Positions 8,372 to 17,680 of a stretch of 64,000 bases of DNA are shown piece after piece. Within the stretch, counting starts at the first letter, position 1, and each line of letters opens with the position of its first letter. This DNA is from Segetibacter sp. Lineage in GTDB: Bacteria; Bacteroidota; Bacteroidia; Chitinophagales; Chitinophagaceae. Location: positions 1 to 64,000 of the forward strand of contig NZ_JAOQAH010000035.1 in the NCBI RefSeq assembly GCF_025963695.1. Reading direction: 5' to 3'. The translations under genes and the position numbers were made by a program. The notes below the pieces were generated by a model, which worked only from the letters and a program-made list of their open reading frames with translations, was not told the origin of the DNA and did not search any database.

Positions 8372-9825
8372 AAACCGTCCTTTGTTATTTTCCAAATCAT
8401 TCCTGTTTGTTCCATTGGTATTTGTAAGTGGTTTTTTAAGATAATGGTACCATAGTCCACCACATACAAACTTGTTCCTGCAGGATCAAATTTCACTGAG
8501 AGCGGCCTCTCCAAACCTCCATTTTTCTTTTGAGATGCGGGTCCATTTTTATAGCCACGGTTTACCGCGAAATCCTGGATCACTCCATTGCTTACATTTA
8601 CTCTCACTATCTTAAATCCAACCGGAGACATTACTTTACCAACGTCAGGGGCCATATCGCCAAATTGTGCCACAAAGGCTTCGCCTTCGTAACCAAATTT
8701 GCTTGTTTTCGAGAAATCAAATCCGTTAGAAGAAGAATGAACAGCGAAAATTGCAGTTGGCTTTGGAGGTGTATTTGGATATTTTGCTAATAACGGTTCT
8801 AACTTGCCTTTGCCTGGTGCATGAAATTCTTCATCGTTTATGATTGATTTGCCGGCGGAATAATCTGGCCAACCATACCATAGTCCATCTTTTATTTCCC
8901 ATAGAACATCACCCGCTCCCCACACTGGTCTACTTCCCCGATCATCGTACGCGTTTTCGGTAACAAATAATTTACCAGCAGGAGAAAGCGCCAAACCATA
9001 GGGATTTCTAAATCCCCATGCTACGACTTCCGGATTACCTCCTGAAACAGGTATTCGAAGTATAGAGCCTGAGCATGGGCAGGTACCTTTAATAACCTGG
9101 CCAGAGACTGTAGTTGTTCCGAATGGAGAAAAGGCTCCGGTTGAGACGACGTCATTTTCTTCGGTTGTTAAAATATTACCTGTATTGAAATTTTTACCTG
9201 TTAAAGTGATGTCAGCACAAGGAATGTCATGAAATTTATTTTGCCGTAAAAGCCAACCGTAGTGGGCATTATCAATTCCTACAATGCCGGAATTTGTTGC
9301 AGTGCCAAGGCCGAAATAAATATAGCCTTCTTTAATAACAGGTCCATTTGTATGGTGATCTCCGATGGTTGGAAGATTACTAATTAAGGGAGTAATTTTC
9401 CCATCCATTGAAATTCTTAATATTCTACCGCCTTCCAATGCTCCGCCTTCTGCGATGTAAAAATTGCCCTGGTAAAAAGTAACTCCCGTCCATGGTCCGT
9501 TGTTAGTGCCTGTTGCCATGGTTGTAGTATTACCTCCCCGGTCGAGACGTAGCAACTTAGGAGACTTAAATACCTCGCCATAAGAGTACCCGGTTTCAAT
9601 TACATACAAGTTTCCACTTTCATCAAAAGTAACTGCACTTGGAAACGTGAGGCCAGTTGACACTGGTTCTATTTTGTACCCTTTTGGCAGCGCAATATCC
9701 GCCACACTAACCTGCCTTGCCTGCACGGTTTTTATCTGCGCACCTCCTGTAGACTTCCTCATTTTGTAGCAGGAGGTATTAGACAACACTATAACAGTTA
9801 GAATAAATATTGAAGACAGCTTCAT
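8368..9825 (-). CDS. ScyD/sorbosone-dehydrogenase-like beta-propeller lipoprotein
   Basis: Secreted beta-propeller protein of the soluble glucose/sorbosone dehydrogenase superfamily, 485 residues. The signal peptide ends at Cys19 (SNTSC), so it is probably a lipoprotein. Blade-like stretches include LPKGYKIEPVSTGLTFPSAV near residue 50, VAWGFRNPYGLALSP, LFVTENAYDDRGSRPV and GLERPLSVKFDPAGTSLYVVD near the end. Such proteins can be PQQ-dependent sugar dehydrogenases or ScyD-like propellers of unknown substrate; the PQQ ligands cannot be confirmed by eye. It is translationally coupled (ATGA) to a cytochrome c, which fits an electron-donating dehydrogenase. Confidence 0.8.
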   Translation of the reverse strand: MKLSSIFILTVIVLSNTSCYKMRKSTGGAQIKTVQARQVSVADIALPKGYKIEPVSTGLTFPSAVTFDESGNLYVIETGYSYGEVFKSPKLLRLDRGGNTTTMATGTNNGPWTGVTFYQGNFYIAEGGALEGGRILRISMDGKITPLISNLPTIGDHHTNGPVIKEGYIYFGLGTATNSGIVGIDNAHYGWLLRQNKFHDIPCADITLTGKNFNTGNILTTEENDVVSTGAFSPFGTTTVSGQVIKGTCPCSGSILRIPVSGGNPEVVAWGFRNPYGLALSPAGKLFVTENAYDDRGSRPVWGAGDVLWEIKDGLWYGWPDYSAGKSIINDEEFHAPGKGKLEPLLAKYPNTPPKPTAIFAVHSSSNGFDFSKTSKFGYEGEAFVAQFGDMAPDVGKVMSPVGFKIVRVNVSNGVIQDFAVNRGYKNGPASQKKNGGLERPLSVKFDPAGTSLYVVDYGTIILKNHLQIPMEQTGMIWKITKDGL

Positions 9826-9986
9826 GTAGAAAGGTTTCTGATATTTTATGACTTAAAATATTTATACCAGACATACGAAAATTTAAGCATGTGTGATTTT
9901 GAAAATGAGACTTAATTAAGACTTTTACCCAGGCAAACCTGCCGGATTACACTAACTCATGTAGCTTCTGCATAGTTATAAAACAA

Positions 9987-10020
9987 AAGAGACTGTCTCG
10001 TTTTTATGAGACAGTCTCTT
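9987..10020 (-). terminator. Terminator after the T9SS cargo gene
   Basis: A 13-bp perfect stem (arms 9987-9999 and 10008-10020, 8-nt loop). Read on the minus strand it is followed by TTTTGTTTT, so it terminates the gene that ends at 10042. Confidence 0.85.
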
Positions 10021-10041
10021 GTTATAATGTTAGCCTGAGTC

Positions 10042-11250
10042 TTATTGAATTAATAGACTTTCAGTTAAACTTTCATTATTAGAGCGTAAAGTAATTCTGT
10101 AGATCCCCTTGGTTATGTTGCCAGGCAGTACGATTTGCCTGTTCATGTAACCCTCAACTTTGATAGTTGAATTTTGTAAAGTTTGTCCCAGAGGATTTAT
10201 TATCAGTAATTTATATGTTCCTGCAGTAAGACCATTTGCCTGTAAATTAATCGCTTTTCCAACTTGCTGCATTTTAAGTGTAGTGCTAATGTTTGTTTTA
10301 ATTGCGATTATATTACTTAGCTCTTTGCGGTTTTTTTCGTTAATAGCCAACCTGTAATAATTGTTTCCTTTTAAAGGTGCGTTGTCAGTGAAGGTGTATT
10401 GGGAAATGATACCTGAGTTATTCTTAGCTGCAATGGTAGCTATAGTTGAAAACTGAATGCCGTTGCCTGAACGTTTTACTTCATATCCATCAATGTTTGT
10501 TTCTTGTGCTACACTCCAGGTTAATTGCACTTTTTCTTGTAAAGGCGAAGCTTTAAAGTCTTTAAGGACTACAGGTAATGCTGTGCTTGAGTTATAGGTA
10601 AAAAAGCTTTTGATAGTATACGGCTCTGTGCTACCTATTCTTGCAGTACCGTTATAGCCAGTGAAAGGATCTCCAAATCCTTCTGCTGACCGAGATACTG
10701 TGTTGCCGTCAATATAGGTTCCAACAAATTTCAGCATGATTACCTGTCCCGGTGTTAACCCTAATTCTGACTTTGAAAATCCCTTTCCATAAGAGTTGCC
10801 AGATACGTTTATAGCAAATGAATTAGCTTCTAATATAATGTAACTGCCTAAAAAATTTTGGAAGGAATAAAGTTTACCGCCTGTTTTGTCAAAGGCTATT
10901 GCAAAGTCAGGAGTAAAGGTGGTAGGGAAATTTAATACTGGATTTTGTGTTCCGCCTTGTGCAGAAGCAGCTTTGCCGTATTTGTCCAGCGTGGTGAAGG
11001 ACGAAAGTTGGCTTGTGCTGGTTATTCCCCCAGTGGAAAAGGTGTCAATATAAAGAACAAGAACACTGTCGAAATTGCCTGTTCCTTTATTTAAAAAAAT
11101 GGAGAAAGAATCCGGAGTGTTTACAACGTTTAGGGTGCCCTTACCCACCGGGCCTCCAAAATCAGCTTTGCCATTTCCCGGAAAAGATGTGGTTTGTGCA
11201 AATGTGGCTCCGGATGTAAGTACAAGAATAGCGAGTAAAACTTTTTTCAT
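10042..11250 (-). CDS. Secreted protein with type IX secretion (type A) sorting domain
   Basis: 402-residue exported protein. A signal peptide (MKKVLLAILVLTSGATFAQ) leads to an N-terminal region of roughly 210 residues that I do not recognise, a fibronectin-III-like stretch about 225-315 (VQLTWSVAQETNIDGYEVKRS, then YYRLAINE), and a C-terminal T9SS type A sorting domain about 325-402 (GTYKLLIINPLGQTLQ, then ITKGIYRITLRS). It should cross the outer membrane by the Por/Gld pathway and be attached to or released from the surface. No enzymatic motif is evident. It is monocistronic with its own terminator. Confidence 0.85.
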   Translation of the reverse strand: MKKVLLAILVLTSGATFAQTTSFPGNGKADFGGPVGKGTLNVVNTPDSFSIFLNKGTGNFDSVLVLYIDTFSTGGITSTSQLSSFTTLDKYGKAASAQGGTQNPVLNFPTTFTPDFAIAFDKTGGKLYSFQNFLGSYIILEANSFAINVSGNSYGKGFSKSELGLTPGQVIMLKFVGTYIDGNTVSRSAEGFGDPFTGYNGTARIGSTEPYTIKSFFTYNSSTALPVVLKDFKASPLQEKVQLTWSVAQETNIDGYEVKRSGNGIQFSTIATIAAKNNSGIISQYTFTDNAPLKGNNYYRLAINEKNRKELSNIIAIKTNISTTLKMQQVGKAINLQANGLTAGTYKLLIINPLGQTLQNSTIKVEGYMNRQIVLPGNITKGIYRITLRSNNESLTESLLIQ

Positions 11251-11630
11251 AAAGTGCTTAATTTAGAGGTTATTAATTAATAATTATTTTACGATCTCTA
11301 AGATAAAGCAAAACAAAAAAATTATCTATTAAGTTTTTAACAGAATTAGCAATTGTAAGAGAACTATTAATGCGGTAAAATTTAAATATTTTAGATAGTT
11401 GGATGAAGGAGATCTTTTATAAAAAGGTACCAGGCGTGTTTTTTATCGTATAGGGGTTAGAAAAATGTGTGCTTGGAAATGGAGAAGCAGGATATTTGGC
11501 TAGTCACAACCTTTTACAAACAAAGAGCTCTGGCAAGGGTTTTCGCCGGGCTTTAAGCGTGCTTGAGAAAAGCAGAAAGAATAACAGGGCAGTACTTTGA
11601 TTAAAGAATAGAAGACAATAAATTGCTTGG
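11251..11630. other. Intergenic region without recognised gene
   Basis: About 380 bp between divergent genes (T9SS cargo on minus, Crp/Fnr regulator on plus). It is AT-rich in its first half. No open frame, structured RNA or copy of the dispersed repeat was seen; both promoters must lie here. Confidence 0.6.
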
Positions 11631-12197
11631 ATGATAGCACATGTTATAGAACATTTCAATAGCATTTGTAGCATGCCTAAAGAACTGGTTGCAGAGCTGG
11701 AGCGATTGGTTGAAATAAAGGAATTAAAGAAAGATGATTTTCTTTTGAGAGCAGGAAAAGCTTCTAACCACGCCTCATGGATATTAAAGGGTTTGGTAAG
11801 AAGTTTTTATTTAAAAAATACTGAAGAAATTACTACTAAGTTTTTATGGGAAGGTGCAACTATAACCTCGGTCTACAGCTTTTATACAAGAAAACCCGGA
11901 AATGAAAACATAATTGCGTTGGAAGACACTACACTGGCAATGCTTCGTTTTGATGATTTGCAGTATTTATATAAGAACTATCCGGCGTTTAATTATATAG
12001 GAAGGGTAATTACGGAGCAGTACTTATATATACTCGAAATTGAAGTGTACAACCTAAGGAAGCAAAAGGCCGAAGACCGGTACCGGTTTATTGTAAAGCA
12101 CCTTCCTGACCTACTTCAGAGAGTTCCCCTAAAGTATCTCGCAACCTATTTGGGAATGAACCTTGAGACGTTAAGTCGTGTTAGAGCCCGGAAATAA
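11631..12197 (+). CDS. Crp/Fnr-family transcriptional regulator
   Basis: 188-residue regulator with an N-terminal cyclic-nucleotide-binding-like beta barrel (about 15-115; FLLRAGKASNHASWILKGLVRSFY) and a short C-terminal helix-turn-helix (about 160-188; VPLKYLATYLGMNLETLSRVRARK). This compact form is common in Bacteroidota and usually lacks the cAMP contact residues, so the effector is unknown. The short tail after SRVRARK is normal for the group. It stands alone; the nearest downstream gene is over 700 bp away. Confidence 0.9.
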   Translation: MIAHVIEHFNSICSMPKELVAELERLVEIKELKKDDFLLRAGKASNHASWILKGLVRSFYLKNTEEITTKFLWEGATITSVYSFYTRKPGNENIIALEDTTLAMLRFDDLQYLYKNYPAFNYIGRVITEQYLYILEIEVYNLRKQKAEDRYRFIVKHLPDLLQRVPLKYLATYLGMNLETLSRVRARK

Positions 12198-12920
12198 AAT
12201 TATTAAACTTTGACTTTTGTCGAATTCTTTTTTGAATAGAAGGAATTTGACTTTTATCAAATGCTTTCTTCCAAAACATCTATTTCTTTGATCGGGAAAT
12301 ACGAAAGTTTGTTTTATCACAAAGCGCTCGTTGGACTTTATATAGTGGAAGGCTGGTTGTATTAATTGATGCAGATAGCAAAACTGTACAAGGGAGTGAC
12401 ACAACAATGCATCATAGTAGTACACATGTTCGCTACATATCTCTCTACCATTATATACGCCATGGCACTACCGGCATGCGAAAAGGAGGGATGCGTAGTT
12501 TTAAGTGTTTTGCACTTGTAGCTTATCAACTCCGTATCTTATTTGGGTTTTAAAAAAGAAAGACCGGTTTTTCTCTTATTTACCCTTGTTGCATGTGGCT
12601 GAAGCGTTTTAGTTGAGACAATGGGCTTATACATATGTAGGTCGGAAGTTTCGTTTGCGCGTTGTTGCAGAAGTTTGCGAAGAACCTCGCCGGAGGCAAT
12701 ACTAACTGTATTTTGGGGCGCATAAAATATGGGAACTGGTAAATACTTTTTATTTTTGAGATAACGCCCCCTGGTCAAATTAGGTACAATAAAGGAGGGC
12801 ATTAAACTTCGAATTAACACAGAACAGGCCGAAAGGATTAATTGTCTTATTATTAAATTCGTACAAGATTGGCTATCGTTACTTAAGCGCGTACTTTTCT
12901 AACCCACAAAAAATAAAAAA
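12198..12920. other. 723-bp gene-free region
   Basis: No convincing gene on either strand. It contains a degenerate tandem pair just after the regulator gene (TTTGACTTTTGTCGAATTC near 12207 and TTTGACTTTTATCAAATGC near 12246) and one copy of the dispersed core repeat (12386-12405). Short open frames on the minus strand (12539-12820) show no family features and I regard them as chance. Confidence 0.5.
12386..12405 (-). repeat. Dispersed 20-bp core repeat, copy 2
   Basis: On the minus strand it reads GTTGTGTCACTCCCTTGTAC. Twelve bases beyond the core (minus direction) is TGCATC, as beside copies 4 and 6. It sits in the middle of a gene-free region, far from any start codon. Confidence 0.8.
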
Positions 12921-13481
12921 ATGGATAGTATACCTGAAGCTTACGAAGCTGCTCCGCTTACCGTAAAAGTTGCCTCTCAACAAGAGTTTGATAAAATTCA
13001 TCAATTCAACCACGAGACGTTTGCAGATGAAATACCACAACATCATAAACGGGAAGATGGAAAACTCGTAGATGCTTTTCATGAAAAGAATACATACATA
13101 GTTGCTTTAGAGGGTGAAGAGCTGGTAGGTATGGTTTGTTATAACGCTGTCCGCCCTTTTTCTCTGGATAAAAAGATGGATAATCTTGATGCTTATTTGC
13201 CCCCTCATAACAATTTAGTTGAAATAAGACTTTTTGCAGTTAAGAAAAATAAACGCAAACAGGGAATTGCGATAGCTATGCTAAAAAAACTCATTCCTTC
13301 TTTAATTTCTCAAGGGTACGACCTGGGAGTTATATCGGCAAGTTTAAAAGAATTAGAGCTATATCATAATATCGGAGCAGTTCCTTTCGGGTCATTAGTA
13401 GGTACAAAAGAAGTTCCTTACCAACCGCTCTATTTTCATATTAATAATTTGAAAGGCGCTTTTAAAGTAATCAATAGGTAA
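12921..13481 (+). CDS. GNAT-fold N-acyl/acetyltransferase
   Basis: 186-residue acyltransferase of the GNAT superfamily. The acyl-CoA-binding motif A is visible at about 101-120 (EIRLFAVKKNKRKQGIAIAM, with RKQGIA as the pyrophosphate loop). The N-terminal part (FNHETFADEIPQ, then LVGMVCYNAVRPFS) recalls the acyl-amino-acid/autoinducer-synthase branch more than a small-molecule acetylase, but this is a weak impression. The gene is followed after 51 bp by a class V aminotransferase on the same strand, so the two probably modify one amine substrate in sequence (inference). Confidence 0.75.
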   Translation: MDSIPEAYEAAPLTVKVASQQEFDKIHQFNHETFADEIPQHHKREDGKLVDAFHEKNTYIVALEGEELVGMVCYNAVRPFSLDKKMDNLDAYLPPHNNLVEIRLFAVKKNKRKQGIAIAMLKKLIPSLISQGYDLGVISASLKELELYHNIGAVPFGSLVGTKEVPYQPLYFHINNLKGAFKVINR

Positions 13482-13532
13482 ATACAAAGCATTCAATTTA
13501 TTGCACCATTAATTAATTTTAATCAATCCGGA

Positions 13533-14567
13533 ATGCATTCAAATACGGTTAACGTTAGTACCGGGCCCGTTCAAATTTCAAAACAAGTGCAACAAGCGTT
13601 TGCTGCTACTCCTATTTCTCATCGATCGATCGAATTTAAAAAGTTATATAATAACACAGCCCGCTTCCTTTGCGCACAGTTGAAGGTTCAAAAAACCTAT
13701 TTTATTACAGGTAGTGGAACGGCCGCTAATGAGGCGATGATCTGGCAAATAAAACTGTCGGGAGGTAACGGTTTAATTCTTTCCAACGGTGAGTTTGGTC
13801 AAAGGTTAATTGAACAGGCAACGAGGGCATCATTAAAATTTATAGATCACAAGTTGTTGTGGGGTGCGGCGTTCGATTTGCAATTGATTGAAATTGAGAT
13901 TAGGAAACATAATATCAATTGGGTGCTGTTTTGTCATTGTGAAACTTCTACCGGAGTTTTAAATGATTTTGATAGCATTTCACAAGTATGTGCCCGTAAT
14001 AATTGCCTTTGTTTTGTTGATTGTATGAGCACTATCGGTACCTATCCTCTCGATCTGTCTGGCATTGCTATGGCTACTGCATCTTCGGGAAAGGGGCTTG
14101 CATCGATACCTGGTCTTGCAATTATTTTTTCAAACATAGAAACGATTTCCTCAAATCAAATTCCTGTTTACTTCGATCTTGGTATTTACGATAAAAAAGA
14201 AGGGATACCTTTTACACTATCGTCGAACCTACTGTATGCTCTACACATTTCTACACGTAAAAAGCTACAGAACAAGCAGTTGAGCTTGATTGATCAATAT
14301 TCTGAAGACTGCTTTCAATTGTTGAATGAAAATAACCTCCTTCCATTTAATAAAGCAGGTTCAAAAGTTTTCACTGTTGCTCAACCAAATATGGCTATAA
14401 CTAATTTTATTGCGGATTTAAGGAGGGAGAAGATTGTTGTCAGTTCTGAAAGCGCATACCTGAAAGAGCGAAACTGGTTTCAGATTGCTTTCTTTGGTTA
14501 TTATGAAGATGTTGAACTGGATACAGTGTTGAACACATTACAAAGAACTATCTCAAAATTCAACTGA
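13533..14567 (+). CDS. Class V pyridoxal-phosphate aminotransferase (PhnW/AGT-like)
   Basis: 344-residue fold-type I aminotransferase. The N-terminal TGPVQISKQVQQAF and phosphate-contact TGSGTAANEAM (about 59-69), Asp163 in FVDCMSTIG and the Schiff-base Lys187 in TASSGKGLASIPG match the alanine-glyoxylate / 2-aminoethylphosphonate aminotransferase group. The SSGKGLASIPG context is nearer to PhnW than to AGT. There is no phosphonate gene nearby, so the substrate is open. It forms a likely operon with the preceding GNAT gene. Confidence 0.8.
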   Translation: MHSNTVNVSTGPVQISKQVQQAFAATPISHRSIEFKKLYNNTARFLCAQLKVQKTYFITGSGTAANEAMIWQIKLSGGNGLILSNGEFGQRLIEQATRASLKFIDHKLLWGAAFDLQLIEIEIRKHNINWVLFCHCETSTGVLNDFDSISQVCARNNCLCFVDCMSTIGTYPLDLSGIAMATASSGKGLASIPGLAIIFSNIETISSNQIPVYFDLGIYDKKEGIPFTLSSNLLYALHISTRKKLQNKQLSLIDQYSEDCFQLLNENNLLPFNKAGSKVFTVAQPNMAITNFIADLRREKIVVSSESAYLKERNWFQIAFFGYYEDVELDTVLNTLQRTISKFN

Positions 14568-14609
14568 AACGTTAGAGGTGGGGTATAACCGTGTACCCAC
14601 CCCGTACCA

Positions 14610-15755
14610 CTATTTAATTGTAGCTACACTTGCTAATTTTTGTGCTTGTTGCCTTATAGGTTGGGGCAACACTTTTACAGCAGTAAACGGTGTTTGAATA
14701 ATATTTCCATCCGGAAGCTCGGCAAGGTATCCTTTAGCATTAACAGCTAAAGGAAGCAGCTCTGTGTTTGCTTTAACCAAAACACCTTGCGCGGTTTTTT
14801 GAGCTTTCAGAAGCTTTAGAGAGCCGGATAAATTTTTAACCGCAACCGCCGGGGCGGTCTTTATAGTGCGATTAACAAATGGTAGTGGATTAACCGGTCC
14901 TTCAGAAGTATACACACCAAAATGAAGATGCGAAGGCGTATGTTTAGCATTACCTGTATTGCCCACCAATCCTACAACTTCTCCTTGTTTCACTGACTGT
15001 CCTTCCTGCACCAACTGCTTGTCAAGATGCGCATAATAAAGAAAAGTATTCCCGTCTTTTATTCTTAGCCATACAGTTTTACCACCAAGGCCTCCTTCTT
15101 TTACTCCCGTTACAACACCATCGGCACCTGCCACTGCAGGCGTAAGTTTCGGCGCAAAAATATCAATGCCTTCGTGTGACCTTTTGCCGGCATCGCGGTT
15201 ATCCCCCCAATAGCTGCCTACGCTGGCCTTACTACCCAACACCGGGAAACCTAGCGAAGGACCAACTGAAATTGAGAGGCTATAGTCGCCACTGTTAAAC
15301 AATTGAGGCTGCAACCGCAAAATGTAGGTACCTGTTTCGTTAACCTCGAAACTAAATTGATTGGCGCTTGTATCCGCTGAAAGCAAGCGGGTAGTTTTTT
15401 CGTCTTGTTTAAAAAGATCGGCAAAGATGACAAAACGGTTCATCGTTTTTTTTGCGAGATCAAAAGTTATGCGCTCGCCAAAATCCGCATTAAATTCCAG
15501 CGCTAAAGCGCCGGCTCTATCAGCATGAAAATAGCCGTTTTGACGATAGGGTAGTTGAATTGGTTGAGGGTCTTCCAAAGCTCTTTTAGATACCGCGAGC
15601 CATTGGCGTCCCTCGGGCGTCTCGTCCAGGTGTCTGTCTTCAAGTTTGTCCGCATATTTTTCATGCGGCGTCTTATTTGCGAAGATATTTTTAACTGATT
15701 TACACGAGCTGCCTAGCAGGGCCATCGCCATTAGGTAGGATAAAATTTTTTTCAT
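14610..15755 (-). CDS. M23-family metallopeptidase, putative lipoprotein
   Basis: 381-residue exported peptidase predicted to cut peptidoglycan cross-links, or to act as a non-catalytic regulator if inactive. The N-terminal signal ends at a lipobox-like LLGSSC. The M23 domain spans about 180-300, with zinc-binding motifs SHEGIDIFAP (HxxxD) and HLHFGVY (HxH), so it looks catalytically competent. The N-terminal half (about 50-165) and the last 80 residues are family-specific extensions I do not recognise. It is convergent with the aminotransferase gene. Confidence 0.88.
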   Translation of the reverse strand: MKKILSYLMAMALLGSSCKSVKNIFANKTPHEKYADKLEDRHLDETPEGRQWLAVSKRALEDPQPIQLPYRQNGYFHADRAGALALEFNADFGERITFDLAKKTMNRFVIFADLFKQDEKTTRLLSADTSANQFSFEVNETGTYILRLQPQLFNSGDYSLSISVGPSLGFPVLGSKASVGSYWGDNRDAGKRSHEGIDIFAPKLTPAVAGADGVVTGVKEGGLGGKTVWLRIKDGNTFLYYAHLDKQLVQEGQSVKQGEVVGLVGNTGNAKHTPSHLHFGVYTSEGPVNPLPFVNRTIKTAPAVAVKNLSGSLKLLKAQKTAQGVLVKANTELLPLAVNAKGYLAELPDGNIIQTPFTAVKVLPQPIRQQAQKLASVATIK

Positions 15756-15905
15756 ACAATTTTACCCACTATAACAAAAGAGAAGCCGAAGAAAGTGAAC
15801 AAAATATTAATGTATTTAATATTCTTCTTAAACTATTAAAGCACGAGATGCTAACGTAAAATAAGTAGTTCTTTAAATGACAGCTACTGTTATCTCATTG
15901 TCCTC

Positions 15906-16082
15906 CTAGGCTACAATAAGTTTTTCGTTTTCTCCCGCCATCAACAACAATTGATGCCTGAATAAAAGGCAGCAACTTTCAATTTCAAGCGTTTTGTTTT
16001 CTAGTATAGTTACATAAGGAGCATCACCATGAATGTGACAAGTAATGGTTTCAAGCTTTTCCTTTAATTTATCCGGCGACAT
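15906..16082 (-). CDS. Small Cys/His-containing conserved hypothetical protein
   Basis: 58 residues from the ATG at 16082 (MSPDKLKEKLETITCHIHGD), ending LIVA. An upstream in-frame start at 16118 would add 12 basic residues and is less likely. A CxxHG-like N-terminal motif and a central ESCCLLF, with acidic and hydrophobic ends, resemble small Bacteroidota proteins of unknown role that carry a Cys-His pair followed by a CC pair. It may bind metal. It has no operon partners. Confidence 0.55.
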   Translation of the reverse strand: MSPDKLKEKLETITCHIHGDAPYVTILENKTLEIESCCLLFRHQLLLMAGENEKLIVA

Positions 16083-16441
16083 GTTCAAAGTTTTCTTTTT
16101 AAACGAATTAGAGCGCAAATTATTTCTTGTTTTTGAATTTCAGTGAGTTATATTGAAATAGCCGCTTCTCCCAACTGTCTTGTCTGTAATGCTATAATAA
16201 AATCAGGTATTGTAATGCCTGAATAGGATGGGTTTTGTTGTCGTCAGTAAGTTAAAATGTAGCATTGTTGTGTCACACCCTTGTACCGTAAATCTTTGTT
16301 CATCAAACAACGCTTGCAATAGCTATACTGCAGATGCAGATTTGAAATCTGATTTTTACTAACCCCTACAAAAAGAGTACATAGTTTTTTCAAGACCAGC
16401 AGTAAACATAATGCGAAGGCCTTTTTCGCCGTTATACTAAT
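16083..16441. other. Divergent intergenic region with repeat copy 3
   Basis: About 360 bp between the small Cys/His gene (minus) and the YaiO-like gene (plus). It holds one dispersed core repeat (16267-16286). Nothing else is recognisable. Confidence 0.5.
16267..16286 (+). repeat. Dispersed 20-bp core repeat, copy 3
   Basis: GTTGTGTCACACCCTTGTAC, preceded by AGCATT as in copy 4 (AGCATCATT). It lies 155 bp before the YaiO-like gene in a divergent gap. Confidence 0.8.
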
Positions 16442-17680
16442 ATGAACATACGAATGCTAGTGCTCATTAGCCTTATTGCTATATCTGCTATCACAAAAGG
16501 TCAGAGACAACTGACGTCTGATGAATTATTTAAAGCTGCACGTATTGCTGCTTTTGAAGAAAAGGATGATAATAAAGCAAAGCAATTAGCAATGCTGGCC
16601 CTTACTCAATCCCCGAAATATTCAGAAATCGAGGTTTTTTTGGGAAGATTGTACAGTTGGAACAAACAATACGATACGGCATTATATCATTTTCAAAAGG
16701 TTTTAATCTATGCACCTGCAAACGAAGAGGCAAGCATAGCATACACAGACCTTGAATATTGGAACGACAATTACAATAAAGCCTTATCAGTTTGTAACAA
16801 TGGTCTCGTTGCCAATCCTGCTTCCGCTGACTTATGGTTGCGTAAGGCAAAAATTTTAAGCGCACTCAAACAATACACAGCGGCTTCAGTAATTACAGAC
16901 AAGCTATTAAAATTTAACAAACACAACACTGCAGCGTTAGCGTTGGCTTCCTCATTAAAAGATGTAGCAATAGCAAACAAAATAGGCGTGAGCTATGATT
17001 ATACTTACTTTGACAAGCAGTTTAGCCAACCCTGGCACCTTGCTTCCATAGGATATAGCAGGTATACAAAAATGGGCACAGTATCAGCAAACGTAAATTA
17101 TGCTCAACGTTTTGGCAACAGTGGATGGCAAGGTGAATTGGATGCTTATCCTCGCATCAGCAAGACCTTTTATGGTTATGTTAGCTTTGGTTACTCTCCG
17201 GGTAAGACAGTGTTTCCAAAGTATCGTGCAGGGTTTTCTTTGTACGCCAATTTACCGCGCAGCTATGAGGCAGAGGTGGGTATTCGTTATTTAAATTTCG
17301 GAACTTCCACTTACGTTTACACGGCATATATTGGCAAATATTACAGCAACTTTTTGTTTGGTGCCCGTACTTATGTTACTCCCGGTGCGGCTGGTGCTTC
17401 CCAATCGTACGGCCTTTTAACGAGGTATTATTTTAAAGGAGCAGACGATTACGTTGGTCTTGCTGTAGGGTCGGGCATCTCTCCTGACGATCGCACCACA
17501 AGTATTCAATACAACAATAAAAACCGGCTTACTTCCAGGCAAGCCTCTTTAGCTTTTAATCACAGTATTGCAAAAGTGAATATCATTTCTCTAAAGGCCG
17601 GTTGTATCAGCCAGCAATACAAAGCTGATGAAACGGGCACGCAGTTGAACATCTCTATTGGTTTGCAAAGAAGGTTTTAG
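16442..17680 (+). CDS. YaiO-family outer membrane beta-barrel protein with TPR-like N-terminus
   Basis: 412-residue exported protein. After a signal peptide (to about residue 20) come three or four tetratricopeptide-like helical pairs (about 25-170; for example FLGRLYSWNKQYDTALYHFQ). The C-terminal half (about 180-412) is rich in alternating aromatic residues and glycines and ends in LNISIGLQRRF, with terminal Phe as in outer membrane barrels. This arrangement is the YaiO family. YaiO-like proteins often accompany exopolysaccharide glycosyltransferases, but no such gene adjoins here. Confidence 0.82.
   Translation: MNIRMLVLISLIAISAITKGQRQLTSDELFKAARIAAFEEKDDNKAKQLAMLALTQSPKYSEIEVFLGRLYSWNKQYDTALYHFQKVLIYAPANEEASIAYTDLEYWNDNYNKALSVCNNGLVANPASADLWLRKAKILSALKQYTAASVITDKLLKFNKHNTAALALASSLKDVAIANKIGVSYDYTYFDKQFSQPWHLASIGYSRYTKMGTVSANVNYAQRFGNSGWQGELDAYPRISKTFYGYVSFGYSPGKTVFPKYRAGFSLYANLPRSYEAEVGIRYLNFGTSTYVYTAYIGKYYSNFLFGARTYVTPGAAGASQSYGLLTRYYFKGADDYVGLAVGSGISPDDRTTSIQYNNKNRLTSRQASLAFNHSIAKVNIISLKAGCISQQYKADETGTQLNISIGLQRRF

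Noticed and set aside
12261..12365. Plus-strand 34-codon open frame starting MLSSKTSISLIGKY.
   Set aside because: Too short to support without comparison and not near a ribosome-binding signal; could be chance.
12539..12820. Minus-strand open frame of 93 codons.
   Set aside because: No recognisable motif, odd composition and no conserved neighbour; probably chance in a gene-free region.
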